43,538 nt of DNA, from NCBI GenBank assembly GCA_021734645.1, contig JAIPIQ010000003.1, positions 1-43,538 on the forward strand, in the 5' to 3' direction. Of the stretch, positions 1 to 10,677 are shown one piece after another. The notes under the pieces were generated by a model, which had not been told where the DNA came from, searched no databases, and saw only the letters and a list, made by a program, of their open reading frames with translations. How positions within the stretch are numbered: position 1 is the stretch's first letter; every line of letters starts with the position of its first letter. The translations under genes were made by a program, and so were the position numbers. This stretch comes from Fidelibacterota bacterium (GTDB taxonomy: Bacteria; Verrucomicrobiota; Kiritimatiellia; JAIPIQ01).

Positions 1-1071
1 TCCGACCGCCGGGATGCGTTCTGCGGGAAGTTCTCCGTGATGGATGTATTCTGCCAGTACGGGTTGCCCTTCACCACGGTCCCGCCGCATACAGTGGCCC
101 CCGCCTCGGAAACCTTCGAAACGCAGATCTGCCAGTTTGCCGCGGTGTGCCGGGTGGTCAATGGCATGCGGCGCATGACCGTCGGCGGCATCGGCGCGCG
201 CACCACGGCGGTCAAGACCGTCCGCTTCGATGAATTGGCGCTCCAGCGGTACGGGATCACCACCGAGGTGCTGGATTTGTCGGAGGTGTTTCTGCGGGTG
301 CGCGGGGTGCCGTCCGGAAGCGACGCCCTGGCCGCCAAGCGGGAGCGACTGCGGAACTACACGAACTGGGACGGGGTTCCGGGCGAGAAAATTGAGATGC
401 TGGCCAAGCTGGGCGTAGTGCTCGACGGCATTCTCGCCGAGTATCAGATGGACTGCCTGGCGCTGCGCTGCTGGATTGAGATCGAGAAGGAGCTGGGGGT
501 GTCGCCCTGCGTGTTGCTGAGCGAGCTCAACGACCGGGGCATAGCGGCGGCGTGCGAGCTGGATGTCTGCAACGCCATTCCGATGCATGCGCTCAAGCTT
601 GCCTCGAACCGGCCGGCGACCTGCCTGGACTGGAACAACAACTACGGCGAGGACCCGGACCGCTGCATCCTCTTCCACTGTGGACCGGTTCCGCAGAGCC
701 TGATGACGGCCAAAGGCCGGATCGTTGACCACCCGATGTTCGCCAAGGCCATGGGCGCCGGCTGCGGGTGGGGGTGCAATGTCGGGCGGATTGCCCCGGC
801 GTCCATCACGTTCGCCAGCTCAAAGACCCACAACGGGAAACTGTGCTGCTATCTGGGCGAGGGGCGGATCACCGACGACCCCATCGCGGAGGACTTCTTC
901 GGCTGCGCCGGCGTGGTCCGCATCCCGAATCTGCAGGCGGTACTGCAGTATGTCGGCCAGGAAGGGTATCGTCATCATGTCAGCGTCAGCCCGGGTCATG
1001 TGGCGCAGGCCGTCCGGGAGGCGTTCACGAACTACCTCGGCTACGAGGTGATGCACTTCGCCGACACTTGA
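1..1071 (+). CDS. L-fucose/L-arabinose isomerase-like protein, C-terminal part (5' truncated by window edge)
   Basis: Reading frame is open from base 1 (SDRRDAFCGKFSVMDVF...). Segments such as CWIEIEKELGVSPCVLLSELNDRGIAAACELDV and HCGPVPQSL resemble the fucose isomerase C-terminal family. Confidence 0.75.
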   Translation, partial: SDRRDAFCGKFSVMDVFCQYGLPFTTVPPHTVAPASETFETQICQFAAVCRVVNGMRRMTVGGIGARTTAVKTVRFDELALQRYGITTEVLDLSEVFLRVRGVPSGSDALAAKRERLRNYTNWDGVPGEKIEMLAKLGVVLDGILAEYQMDCLALRCWIEIEKELGVSPCVLLSELNDRGIAAACELDVCNAIPMHALKLASNRPATCLDWNNNYGEDPDRCILFHCGPVPQSLMTAKGRIVDHPMFAKAMGAGCGWGCNVGRIAPASITFASSKTHNGKLCCYLGEGRITDDPIAEDFFGCAGVVRIPNLQAVLQYVGQEGYRHHVSVSPGHVAQAVREAFTNYLGYEVMHFADT

Positions 1072-1099
1072 TGAGCCGTGGGGTTCGTCGGTTGTCCGT

Positions 1100-1867
1100 T
1101 TAAAGGGTCCACCCGATCCCGGCCAGAACAATCAGGTCGTTTTTCTCCAAGTTGGCGCCCGGTTCGCTGTCGTAGCGGTGCTGCACGACGAGGCGCAGGT
1201 TCAAACGCTGATTGAGGGCGGCCTCGGCGCCGAGTTCCGCGTTGAGCAGGGCTGCGCTGAAATCATCAGCTTTGGGCAGGTACTCGAGGCTTTGCCAAAT
1301 GCGGGCCGACTCGCTCACCTGCTGCTCGAAACGCTGGGCCAGGCGCCAGGCCAGGTATTCCTCGCGCGCGCCGGCGACCTTGTCCCAGATGTATGCCGGG
1401 CCGGTTTCGAGCAAAAGCGTCCGGGTTTCCGTTTTGAGCAGGTGATAGCCCAGGCCGGGACTGAGTGTGACGCGATAGGCGATTTCCGCCAAGTCATCGT
1501 GCAGCCCGGCCAGATCCAGCGCCGCAAACCAGTGGCGCGGCAACTCCTTCTGGACGTTGATGAACCCGAGGGCCTTGTTCATGGTGGTGACCCGCTCCCG
1601 CCCTGTGTCCTCCGCCGCTGCGTCCGCCGCGCGGCGCGGCTTGTTTTCGGCGTAATGGCCTTCAAGCCCCGCCCGGATGGCGCCCAGCCCCGGCCGCTCG
1701 CCTTCAGTCAGCACACCCAGATTCCATTGCTGGGATTCCGCGTTGCCCTCGGTCAGGGTGGCCCCCAGGTTCAGGCCGGTCTGCCAAACATCGGTCCCCG
1801 CCCCCGTCACCGCATTAACCCAACCCAGCCCGGTCAAGATCACTAATCCCAATCTACCACGCCACAT
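1100..1867 (-). CDS. DUF481 family (YdiY-like) outer membrane protein
   Basis: Signal peptide-like N-terminus; beta-barrel repeat pattern (NLGATLTEGNAESQQWNLG...; LAWRLAQRFEQQVSESARIWQSLEYLPKADDF). AAAGGAG Shine-Dalgarno upstream of the ATG at 1867. Confidence 0.75.
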   Translation of the reverse strand: MWRGRLGLVILTGLGWVNAVTGAGTDVWQTGLNLGATLTEGNAESQQWNLGVLTEGERPGLGAIRAGLEGHYAENKPRRAADAAAEDTGRERVTTMNKALGFINVQKELPRHWFAALDLAGLHDDLAEIAYRVTLSPGLGYHLLKTETRTLLLETGPAYIWDKVAGAREEYLAWRLAQRFEQQVSESARIWQSLEYLPKADDFSAALLNAELGAEAALNQRLNLRLVVQHRYDSEPGANLEKNDLIVLAGIGWTL

Positions 1868-2085
1868 TTTCTGCTCCTTTCGCTGGTTCCGCCGCGCCAC
1901 CGCCTGTGCGCATTGTCCGGCCACCATAGCCCAGTTGCGCGGCACAGTTCAAACCATAAGCATTTCTGCAAATCCCGGGGTCGGTGGGGCCGGTGTTGAT
2001 AATGCGGGGGACCTGTGGCACTATGGATTGATGAATAGGCGAGATCAATGGGTGTGCGGGGTTGGCCAAGGGGCGGGAGCGTGTC

Positions 2086-2940
2086 ATGGCCAATAGCACG
2101 CGAATCGGGATCTGGTTCGGCATTCCGATCCAAGTGCATATCACCCTGTGGCTGTGCCTGCCCTTGTTCGCCCTCCAGTTCGCAAATCTTTTGGACGGGG
2201 TTTCCTTCGGGGCGGGGCTGGTGGCGGCGGCGGGTCTGTTCGTCAGCGTGGCCCTGCACGAGCTGGGGCATGCGCTGGTATCCCGGCGGTACGGCTGCCG
2301 GGTGCGGGAAATCCTGCTGTTGCCCATTGGCGGCGTGGCCAAACTCGAACGCCTGCCGCGGGAGCCGCGCGCGGAAATCTTGATCGCCCTGGCCGGGCCG
2401 GCCGTGAGCCTGACCCTGTTCGTGTTCGGGCGGGTCGCCGCCAGTTTATTTGCCTTCTGGTCCGTGGTGTCCAGCGTGTTCATGGCCCTGGCGTTCATCA
2501 ATCTATTCCTGGCGCTGTTCAACCTCCTGCCCTCCTTCCCCATGGATGGCGGCCGGATCTTCCGGGCCTGGATGACCCCGCGCCTGGGCCGCCTGAATGC
2601 CACCTATCTCGCCATGCGGGTCGGCCGATTCCTGGCTGTGATCATGGGCCTGATCGGTCTCTTCCGCGGGCAAATCTTCCTCGTGGCCATCGCCATCTTC
2701 ATCTATATCGCCGCTGGCGCCGAATTCCGGCAGGTCGCCCAACAGGAAGGGGGCCGCCCCGCGCCGTTTTTCTTTGGGCCGCGCCACGAGGCCGGCCCCC
2801 GCACCCTAGATCCAACCGAGGTCGAGGTCAGCCCGCCGCCCTATGCCGAGCCGGACGATCCGCCGCTGGACCGCTTCTGGCGGCGGGTGCAGCGCGGCGG
2901 CAAGGGAATGTTTGACGAGCTCTGGCGTCAGTGGCATTGA
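2086..2940 (+). CDS. Site-2 protease / M50 family membrane metalloprotease
   Basis: HELGH zinc motif (VALHELGHALVSRRYG) and second motif NLLPSFPMDGGRIFRAW between hydrophobic segments. Confidence 0.9.
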   Translation: MANSTRIGIWFGIPIQVHITLWLCLPLFALQFANLLDGVSFGAGLVAAAGLFVSVALHELGHALVSRRYGCRVREILLLPIGGVAKLERLPREPRAEILIALAGPAVSLTLFVFGRVAASLFAFWSVVSSVFMALAFINLFLALFNLLPSFPMDGGRIFRAWMTPRLGRLNATYLAMRVGRFLAVIMGLIGLFRGQIFLVAIAIFIYIAAGAEFRQVAQQEGGRPAPFFFGPRHEAGPRTLDPTEVEVSPPPYAEPDDPPLDRFWRRVQRGGKGMFDELWRQWH

Positions 2941-2959
2941 AGCGGAACAAGACCCGACC

Positions 2960-3976
2960 ATGAAACACCGCGCACAGAACCCGGTAGCGTCACAACCGGC
3001 GGCCCCCGCCAAACGACGGGGCACGGTCACCTTGCTGGTGCTGTTGCTGGTGGCGACCGTGGCCGCGCTGGTGACGCAGGGGCAACTGGGCGCGTATATC
3101 CGGCGGCGGGCGGCAGGGCATCACGCCGCCGAAACTCGCTTGCGGCGCCTGGCGTTCGAGGGGGTGCGGGGGGCCGCCCGGCAACTGGCGGCCGCCACCG
3201 AAGGCGATGCCACCAACCTGTTGCGCTCGGGATTCGCGCAACTTGAATGGTCCCCCGCCCCCGGCACAACCGTGACTGTCACCCTCGAAGATCTCGAACG
3301 CAAACTCGACCTCAACAACTTGTATATCGAGGGCGAGCCCGCCGAAGCCGAGGGCGGCGGACGCACGGTGGCCGACATCCTGGGCGAGGCCTTCCGGTTC
3401 AGCGGCGAGGCCGCGCCCGGCGAACGGCTGGCCGCCCTGCGGGACTGGATGGATCCCGACCAGGACGGCTTCCATGAAGCCCCTTGGCCCGATACGGACG
3501 CGCGCCCGCCAAACTACTGGCTCGATGCCCCCGCCGAACTCGATTTCGTGCCCGGTTTCGCACCGGCGTGGCTCACGCCCCGCCCCGAAATGCCGGAGGC
3601 GCCGCCGCTGTTCGCCACCCCGCCCGCCGAGCTGTTCACAATCATCCCCGGCCCGCGCCGCGAGCCCTGGCGCGTAAACGTCAACAGCGCGTCCCGCCCC
3701 GTCCTGCTGGCCGTGCTCGGTCTCGAACACCAGCCCTGGGTCGAAGCACTCCTGATCGAGCGCCAGGCCCGGCCGCTGGATGACCTCGAGCCCCTGCAGG
3801 CCGGCGCCGACCAGGCCCTGCAGGCGCGCCTCGCCCGCTACCTCGCGGTGCGCAGCCGCCACTTTGCCGTCCGGGCGCGGGCGCGCGAGGCGGAACGCAC
3901 GCGCGAGGCCTGGGCCCTGCTGCGGCGCGAGGCGGAAGGCCAGGTGAGTTGGTTGCGTTGCGTGTGGCATCCCTAG
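2960..3976 (+). CDS. GspK-like general secretion pathway minor pseudopilin
   Basis: N-terminal TM helix, RKLDLNNL, RLAALRDWMDPDQDG and VNVNSASRPVLLAVLGL (helix-hairpin-helix-like) are characteristic of GspK proteins. Confidence 0.75.
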   Translation: MKHRAQNPVASQPAAPAKRRGTVTLLVLLLVATVAALVTQGQLGAYIRRRAAGHHAAETRLRRLAFEGVRGAARQLAAATEGDATNLLRSGFAQLEWSPAPGTTVTVTLEDLERKLDLNNLYIEGEPAEAEGGGRTVADILGEAFRFSGEAAPGERLAALRDWMDPDQDGFHEAPWPDTDARPPNYWLDAPAELDFVPGFAPAWLTPRPEMPEAPPLFATPPAELFTIIPGPRREPWRVNVNSASRPVLLAVLGLEHQPWVEALLIERQARPLDDLEPLQAGADQALQARLARYLAVRSRHFAVRARAREAERTREAWALLRREAEGQVSWLRCVWHP

Positions 3977-3991
3977 CGTGAGGAGAAACGG

Positions 3992-4897
3992 ATGAAAACG
4001 GAGTCACCCAGGAAAATCAGGGTCCTGATCAATCCCAACTCAGGTTCAGCCTCGTCCTTTGATGCGATTCAGGAGGAAATCGAACGCGGGTGGGACCAGC
4101 CGGAGCAGGACATCACCTATCAGTTCAGTCGGGACGCGGCGGATGGCCAGGCCAAGGCCCGGCGGGCCGTGGCCGAGGGCGTGGATACGATCCTGGTGGC
4201 CGGGGGCGACGGCATGATCAACTCCATCGGCAGCGAGCTGCTGAGTACGGACGTGGCCCTGGGGGTCATTCCCACAGGCAGCGGCAACGGGTTCGCCCGC
4301 CATTTCAACATCCCGCTCAACCCCGCCAAAGCCGTGCAAACCCTGGTGAACGCCCGCCGCCAGAAAATTGACGTGGGCGTGGCCAACGGCCGCCCGTTCT
4401 TTGTGACCTGCAGCATGGCCTGGGATGCCGCCCTGGTCCGCACGTTCGAGAAATTCCCCATCCGCGGCGTCCTGCCCTATGTCTTCGCTGGCGTCTATGA
4501 ATACCTCGGCTATGATCCCCAGCCCCTCGAAGCCGTCCTTGATGATGGCGAAACCCTGCGCATCCCCGACCCCGTCGTGTTCACGGTCGCCAACCTGACC
4601 CAGTTCGGCGGCGGCGCGCGCATCGCCCCCACGGCCTGTCCCGACGATGGCTACCTCGAAGTGATCATCATGCGCCAGCGGGACTGGCCGCGCCTCCTCG
4701 CCAACATCAACCGCCTCTTTGACGGCACCCTCGACGGCCTGGATGAAGTCATGACCCGCCGCTGCCGCAAGCTGACCGTCCGCCGCGAGAAATCCGCCCC
4801 CCTGCAAATGGATGGCGAGCTGTGCGCCGCCGACCGGCACATCAAAGTGGACATCCTGCACCGGGCGCTGACGATTCTCGCCCCCGCGCCGCCCTGA
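3992..4897 (+). CDS. Diacylglycerol kinase / YegS-like lipid kinase family protein
   Basis: DAGKc motif VAGGDGMINSIGSELL plus GVIPTGSGNGFARH; GAGGAG Shine-Dalgarno upstream. Confidence 0.9.
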   Translation: MKTESPRKIRVLINPNSGSASSFDAIQEEIERGWDQPEQDITYQFSRDAADGQAKARRAVAEGVDTILVAGGDGMINSIGSELLSTDVALGVIPTGSGNGFARHFNIPLNPAKAVQTLVNARRQKIDVGVANGRPFFVTCSMAWDAALVRTFEKFPIRGVLPYVFAGVYEYLGYDPQPLEAVLDDGETLRIPDPVVFTVANLTQFGGGARIAPTACPDDGYLEVIIMRQRDWPRLLANINRLFDGTLDGLDEVMTRRCRKLTVRREKSAPLQMDGELCAADRHIKVDILHRALTILAPAPP

Positions 4898-5027
4898 GCA
4901 ACGTCTTTTTTCTTTACCGGAGCAACCACCGCCCCGACTGGAAGATCTGAAAAAAATATGTAGTGAAGCCCCTTGATCTGAAACCCAGGGAATATTGTGT
5001 TTTTGGCCGCGAACAGCGAAAGACGGG

Positions 5028-8000
5028 CTAACCGCGCGGGGGGGTGGGGATGCGGTAGACCAGGACGTAATTGAGGGGGATGACAATCATGGTCAGGACG
5101 GTGGCGAAGGTCAGGCCGCACATGATGGTGACGGCCATGGCCGCATAGAAGGCATCCAGCAGCAGGGGCAGCATGCCCAGGACGGTGGTCAGGGCGGCGA
5201 GGGCGACGGGCCGCAGGCGGCTGACGGCGGCGTTGACCACAGCCTCGAAGGGCGCGGCGCCCGCGCCGGTTTGGGCGTTGATCTCGTCTATCAGCACGAT
5301 GGCATTTTTGATTTGCATGCCGACGAGGCTCAGGAATCCCAGCAAGGCCATGAAGCCGAAGGGTTGCCCGAACGCCAGCAGGCCGGCGGTCACACCGATG
5401 ACCGTCAGGGGCACAGTCATGAAGATCACCAGGGGTTGCTTGAGCGAATTGAACAGGGCGATCACGATCAGCAGCATCAGCAGGAAGATCGGAGGCATTT
5501 TGCCGGCCAAGGCCGCGTTGGCATTCGCCGAGCTTTCGTGCTCGCCGCCCCACTCGAGGCGATAGCCCCCGGGCAGGTCGTTCAAGGCTTCGAGCAGGCG
5601 TGGGGCCAGGCGCTGGAAGGCGGCCGCGGCGGTCTCGCCGGCCGGGTTGCACTTGACGGTCAGGCAGAGGGAGCGGTCACGGCGCGGCAGGCGGGCTTCT
5701 TCGGAAACGGTTTCGAAGCGCTCGACGACTTGGGCCAGGGGGACGGGCCGATTGAGCCGCGGGCTCCAGAACCAGGCACTGAGCAGCGAGTCCGGATCCG
5801 CGCGTTCGCTGTCCGGCGCGCGCAACAGAATCGGCAGGCTGTCGTCCCCGTCCTTGTAGGTGGCAATGGGATAGCCGACGGTCGCGGTTTTGAGGCCCGC
5901 GGCGATCTCGGCACGGGTCAAGCCCAGGCGGCGCGCGCGCGTATCGGAAATCAGGGGGCGGATCAGGTCAGCGCGGTTGCGCCAGTCGCTCTGAATTTCC
6001 ACCAAGCGGGGATCCGCGCGCATGACCGCGAGGGCCCGGCTGCCCAGGCGCCGCAAGACGGCGCCGTCCGGCCCGATGATCCGCAACTGGATTTTCTGGG
6101 GGTCGCCGGGGCCCAGCACGAATTTCTGGGCATAGACCAGGGCTTCGGGCATGATGTCGCGCGCCTGTTCGGTGAGCTGTTCGGCGAGGGCGGGAATTTT
6201 CCGGTAGTCGGCGACGTCCACCAGCAGGGGGCCATAGGCGGGATCGGGATTCTCGGCGCTGAAAGTCAGCAGGAAGCGCAGTCCGCCGGTGCCGGTGAAG
6301 GCGGTGACATGGCCGACGCCGTCGAGCGTGGCGGCGGTTTCGGCGAGTCTACGCAGGCGTTGGTCGGTGGCCTGGATGGCGCTGCCCTGGGGCATCCAGA
6401 GGTGGACCATGAACTGGGGGCGGGTCGAGTCGGGGAAGAAGCTCTTGCTGACGCGGGTGAAGCCGCCGATGGCGGCGGCCAGCAAGGCCAGCAGCACGAG
6501 GAGGGTCCGGCCGCGGTGGCGCAGACAGGCGCAGAGGAAGGTGCGATAGCCGCGGTAGAAGGCGCTGCTGTAGGGGGGGCGGTCGGGCGCGCCGGATTCT
6601 TTTTTGCGCAGGAAGGTTGCGGCCAACAGGGGGGTGAGGGTGATGGCCAGCAGCCAGCTCATCAGCAGGGAGATCAGCAGCACGAGGAACAGGGACCGGC
6701 AATATTCGCCGGAGCTGTCCTGGGAGGCGCCGATGGGGGCGAAGGACAGGATGGCGACGACGGTGGCGCCGAGCAGCGGCCACTGGGTTTGCTTGACCAC
6801 GGCCACCGCGGCCTTGACCTTATCGCGGCCTTGCTGGGCGGCGATCAGGACGGCTTCGGTGATCACGATGGCATTATCCACCAGCATGCCCAGGGCAATG
6901 ATGAAGGCGCCCAGACTGATGCGCTCGAACAGGATCCCCAGGCCCTGCATGATCAGCACCGTACTCATCACCGTCACGATCAGCACCGCGCCGATCAACA
7001 GCCCGCTCTGTAAACCCATGGTCAGCAGCAGCACGGCAATGACGATCAGCACCGCCTCGACGAGGTTGACCACGAACCCTTTGACGGCCACGTTGACGCT
7101 GTCGGCCTGGTGCGAGATCACGCCGAACTCGATGCCGATGGGTGTTTCCGTCTCGAGCGCGCGCAGGCGCGCGTCAATGGAATCCCCCATGGTGATGACG
7201 TTGCCGCCGGCCACCGTGGAGATGCCCAGGCCGATGCAGGGGTGTCCATTGTAGCGCAGCAATTTCTGTGGTGGGTCGAGATAGCCGCGCCGGATGGTGG
7301 CGATATCGCCCAGGCGCACCGCGGGGCGGTCGCCGCCGCCGGGCGGGATGATCAGCAACTCAGCCAGCTCGGTCACCGCGCGCAGCTTGCCGGTGGGTTC
7401 GAGGCGGATGAATTTTTCGCCGATGTGAATGCTGCCGGCATCGGCGGCATTGTTCTGGCCGGCGATGACTTGCTGAATTTGCGGGGGTGAAATGCCGGTG
7501 GTGGCCAGGCGCGCGCGGCTGACTTCGACGTAGACGACTTCGGGCTGATCGCCGATCAGCTCGATCTTGGCGACGTCGTCGCAGAGCAGCAGCTCGCGGC
7601 GGAGCAGTTTGGCGTAGGCGCGCAAGTCGGCATAGGAATAGCCATCGCCATAGACCGCGTAGAAGACCCCATAGACATCGCCGAAATCGTCCATCACGCG
7701 GGGGGCGCCGCAACCGGGCGGCAACTGGGCCTGCATATCGGTGACTTTGCGGCGCAGCTCGTCCCAGATTTGGGGCAGGTCTTTCTTGCCGTATTTATCC
7801 TGCATTTCGACGGAGATGATCGAGCGGCCGGGGTAGGACGTGCTGGTGACCCGTTTGAGTTGGCCCAGTTGCTGGACGGCGACCTCGATGGGATCCGTGA
7901 CTTCTTCCATGACCTCGATCGCGGTGGCCCCGGGATACAGGGTGACGATCTGGGCGGACTTGATGGTGAACTCGGGATCTTCGAGGCGCCCGATGCGGGT

Positions 8001-8087
8001 ATAGGCCCAGAGCCCGCCCAGCAGCAGCGCCGCCGTCAGCACGTAGGTGACCACCTTCCTTTCGATGCAGCATTGCGCGGGATTCAT
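5028..8087 (-). CDS. Efflux RND transporter permease subunit (AcrB/HAE1 type)
   Basis: 1019 aa, multiple TM segments, IGRLEDPEFTIKSAQIVTLYPGATAIEVMEEVTDPIE N-terminus and GFLSLVGMQIKNAIVLIDEI motif. Confidence 0.95.
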   Translation of the reverse strand: MNPAQCCIERKVVTYVLTAALLLGGLWAYTRIGRLEDPEFTIKSAQIVTLYPGATAIEVMEEVTDPIEVAVQQLGQLKRVTSTSYPGRSIISVEMQDKYGKKDLPQIWDELRRKVTDMQAQLPPGCGAPRVMDDFGDVYGVFYAVYGDGYSYADLRAYAKLLRRELLLCDDVAKIELIGDQPEVVYVEVSRARLATTGISPPQIQQVIAGQNNAADAGSIHIGEKFIRLEPTGKLRAVTELAELLIIPPGGGDRPAVRLGDIATIRRGYLDPPQKLLRYNGHPCIGLGISTVAGGNVITMGDSIDARLRALETETPIGIEFGVISHQADSVNVAVKGFVVNLVEAVLIVIAVLLLTMGLQSGLLIGAVLIVTVMSTVLIMQGLGILFERISLGAFIIALGMLVDNAIVITEAVLIAAQQGRDKVKAAVAVVKQTQWPLLGATVVAILSFAPIGASQDSSGEYCRSLFLVLLISLLMSWLLAITLTPLLAATFLRKKESGAPDRPPYSSAFYRGYRTFLCACLRHRGRTLLVLLALLAAAIGGFTRVSKSFFPDSTRPQFMVHLWMPQGSAIQATDQRLRRLAETAATLDGVGHVTAFTGTGGLRFLLTFSAENPDPAYGPLLVDVADYRKIPALAEQLTEQARDIMPEALVYAQKFVLGPGDPQKIQLRIIGPDGAVLRRLGSRALAVMRADPRLVEIQSDWRNRADLIRPLISDTRARRLGLTRAEIAAGLKTATVGYPIATYKDGDDSLPILLRAPDSERADPDSLLSAWFWSPRLNRPVPLAQVVERFETVSEEARLPRRDRSLCLTVKCNPAGETAAAAFQRLAPRLLEALNDLPGGYRLEWGGEHESSANANAALAGKMPPIFLLMLLIVIALFNSLKQPLVIFMTVPLTVIGVTAGLLAFGQPFGFMALLGFLSLVGMQIKNAIVLIDEINAQTGAGAAPFEAVVNAAVSRLRPVALAALTTVLGMLPLLLDAFYAAMAVTIMCGLTFATVLTMIVIPLNYVLVYRIPTPPRG

Positions 8088-9202
8088 TGCGCGTGCTCGG
8101 TCGCGGCGGGCATCAGGCGCACCACCCGGCCCTCCGTCAGGATGGTGATCCCGGCCGTGGCGATGCGTTCCCCCGCCGCCAGGCCGTCGCTGACGGCCAG
8201 CCAGACGCCGCTGCGCGCGCCGAGGCGGACGGGCCGCCGCCGGACGTCAAAATCACCGTCCTCGCGGGCGTCCAGAACCCAGACAAAGGGCGCGCCGTCA
8301 TCGCCGAAGCCGACGGCATCGGAAGGAACCTGGATCGCCGTTGGCCCGGCCGAAGCCTGTGGCACGGCGGCCAGCACGGTGCCGGTCATGCCCGGCAGCA
8401 GCAGCACCCCTTCGGGTTTTTCGAGGGTGAATGTGGTGCGGTAGGTCTGGGTGACCGGATCGGCGGTCGCGGCGAATTCCTTGAGCGTCACTGGGAACGT
8501 CTGTTCGGGCAGGGCATCAAACCGGACCGATAAAGACCGTTGGGCCAGTCGTTCGGGTGTGGCGCGCAGCACATACTGTTCGGGCACCGCGACGGCAATC
8601 GTCAGCGTGGCCACATCCTGCAGCTTCAGCACCGGGCGGCCGGGCGCCACCGTGTCGAAATTATCGGCAAAGGTATCCGAGACCACCCCGCTGAAACTTG
8701 CCGTCAACCGGGTATCGGCCAACGCCTTGGCCTGGATGGCCAACTGCGCTTCGGCCTTGGCCACTGCCGCGCGGGCTTGTGAGAACTCTTCCTGCGAGAC
8801 CGCATTAGCTGCCAGCGCCCGCTCGATGCGCGCCAGTGAGCTGCGCGCCCGCTCGAGATCCGCCTCGGCATTCTTGACCTGATTCTCGAAGTTGCTGGCG
8901 TCAAGGCGGGCCAGCAACTCGCCCTGCGCAACCAACTGGCCACGGCGCACCCGGAATTCGATCAGTCGCCCCGGCACTTCGAAAGAGAGGTCCACCTCCT
9001 TGTCGGCGTGGACCGTTCCGGGGAAAGCCAGCGTGGGCCGGGCGACCGGTTCGCCCACCACCAGGCTCTGAATCGGCCGCACCACCGTGCTGGGCTCCGC
9101 GGCCGACGGTTTCACCCGGTATAGAAAAACGGCCGCCACCGCGCCCGCCAGGAGCAACAGGCCCGCCAGCCGCCCGATCCGGTTCATTCTCTTTAGTTTC
9201 AT
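8084..9202 (-). CDS. Efflux RND transporter periplasmic adaptor (MFP) subunit
   Basis: N-terminal membrane anchor, lipoyl/hairpin architecture (GRLIEFRVRRGQLVAQGELLARLDASNFENQVKNAEADLERA...). ATGA overlap with the RND gene. Confidence 0.93.
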   Translation of the reverse strand: MKLKRMNRIGRLAGLLLLAGAVAAVFLYRVKPSAAEPSTVVRPIQSLVVGEPVARPTLAFPGTVHADKEVDLSFEVPGRLIEFRVRRGQLVAQGELLARLDASNFENQVKNAEADLERARSSLARIERALAANAVSQEEFSQARAAVAKAEAQLAIQAKALADTRLTASFSGVVSDTFADNFDTVAPGRPVLKLQDVATLTIAVAVPEQYVLRATPERLAQRSLSVRFDALPEQTFPVTLKEFAATADPVTQTYRTTFTLEKPEGVLLLPGMTGTVLAAVPQASAGPTAIQVPSDAVGFGDDGAPFVWVLDAREDGDFDVRRRPVRLGARSGVWLAVSDGLAAGERIATAGITILTEGRVVRLMPAATEHAQ

Positions 9203-9220
9203 GAGCTTCCGCCTTCTCGT

Positions 9221-10675
9221 TTATGGAGTTTCCGGCGCGGGGTGGCTGCCGGTTGCCGCCGGACTCCACCCCCCGCCGAACGCCTTGTACACCGCCACCC
9301 ACTGCGCCGCCAACTGCCCCTGGGATTGGGCCAGCGCGTCCTGGTGCGCGGCCAACTGGCGCTGCATATCCAAGACATTCTGGAAATCCGTCAACCCGCT
9401 GCGGTACAGTTCGTTCACCAGCGTCACGGATTGGTCGGCGGCGGCCACCGCGGCTTGCAGCGCCTCGAGGCGCTCGGCCTCGCGCTGATGCGCGGCCAGG
9501 GCGTTCTCGCATTCGCGGTAGGCGGCCAACACAGTTTGTTCGTACTGGGCCAGGGTGGCCCGGGTGGCGGCCTCCTCGGCGCGCACCCGATTGCGCACGC
9601 GCCCGGCATTGAAGATGGACCAGGACAGGCTGGGGCCCAGGTTGTAATTCAGGGCGGCGGGGCGGAAGACTTCGGCGGAATAGGTCGAGGCGACGGCGAA
9701 GGCGCCGTTGAGGGTCAGCAGTGGGTAATAGTCGGCGCGGGCGACGCCGATGCGGGCGGTTTGGGCGGCGAGGTTACGTTCCGCGGCGCGGATATCGGGT
9801 CGGCGGCGCAGCAACTCGGCGGGGAGCAGGGCGGGCGGGGCGGCGGCTTGGGGCACGGGGCCGGGCGTGAGTAAATGGTCGTGGGCGCCGGGCAGGTTGC
9901 CGGTCAGCAGGCAGAGGGCGTTGAGGGCCTCGGTGATCCGTGCCCGGATCCGGGGGGTCTGGGCGGTGGTGGCGGCCAGATTCAATTTGGCCTGGTGCAC
10001 GTCCAACTCGCCGGTCAGCCCGGCCTCGAACCGCTCGCGAGTCATCTCGAGTGTCTCCGCCTGCAGCGCCAGATTCTGCTCGGCATACGCCAACTGCTGC
10101 TGGGCCGTCCGCAGCAGAATATATTCAGCGGCCACCTGCGCCTGCAGCATGACGAGCAAGTGTCGCACGTCTTCGAGCGCCGCTTGCATTTCACCCCGCG
10201 CCGCTTCGCGCCCGCGCCGCACCCGCCCCCAGAGGTCCAACTCCCACGTCATCGTAAAGCCGCCCTGATACAACCAGCCCGGATTATCCGTGCTCTCGAA
10301 CGCCAGCGGCACATGCACCCGCTCACTGCGGCGATCCCAAGCCACCCCTGCCTGCGCGCTCACCGCCGGATAGAAACCTGCTCGCGCAATGCCGTAAGCC
10401 GCCAGATAGCCATCGAAACGCCCCACCGCCGCCGCCAGGCTCCGATTCTGCTCCCGCGTTGCCGTAACCAACCCGGTCAAGTCCGGATCATCGAATACCT
10501 GCCACCAAGCAGCCAACGCCTCCGGCTCGGAGGCCTCACCCGCCGCCGCCTGCCAACGGGTGGGCGTTGTTACTCGCGGCGCCTCGTAATCCGGCCCCAC
10601 CGTCAGGCACCCCGCCAGGCAGCACGCCCCGAAGCTCCACACCCCCCCCACTCCAATCCGCTTCAAGCGCTTCAT
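9221..10675 (-). CDS. NodT/OprM-type outer membrane factor lipoprotein of the efflux pump
   Basis: Lipobox CLAGC; LTVGPDYEAP; ELLRRRPDIRAAERNLAAQTARIGVARADYYP. Alternative longer ORF start (10834) rejected because it overlaps the upstream gene. Confidence 0.92.
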   Translation of the reverse strand: MKRLKRIGVGGVWSFGACCLAGCLTVGPDYEAPRVTTPTRWQAAAGEASEPEALAAWWQVFDDPDLTGLVTATREQNRSLAAAVGRFDGYLAAYGIARAGFYPAVSAQAGVAWDRRSERVHVPLAFESTDNPGWLYQGGFTMTWELDLWGRVRRGREAARGEMQAALEDVRHLLVMLQAQVAAEYILLRTAQQQLAYAEQNLALQAETLEMTRERFEAGLTGELDVHQAKLNLAATTAQTPRIRARITEALNALCLLTGNLPGAHDHLLTPGPVPQAAAPPALLPAELLRRRPDIRAAERNLAAQTARIGVARADYYPLLTLNGAFAVASTYSAEVFRPAALNYNLGPSLSWSIFNAGRVRNRVRAEEAATRATLAQYEQTVLAAYRECENALAAHQREAERLEALQAAVAAADQSVTLVNELYRSGLTDFQNVLDMQRQLAAHQDALAQSQGQLAAQWVAVYKAFGGGWSPAATGSHPAPETP

Positions 10676-10677
10676 TT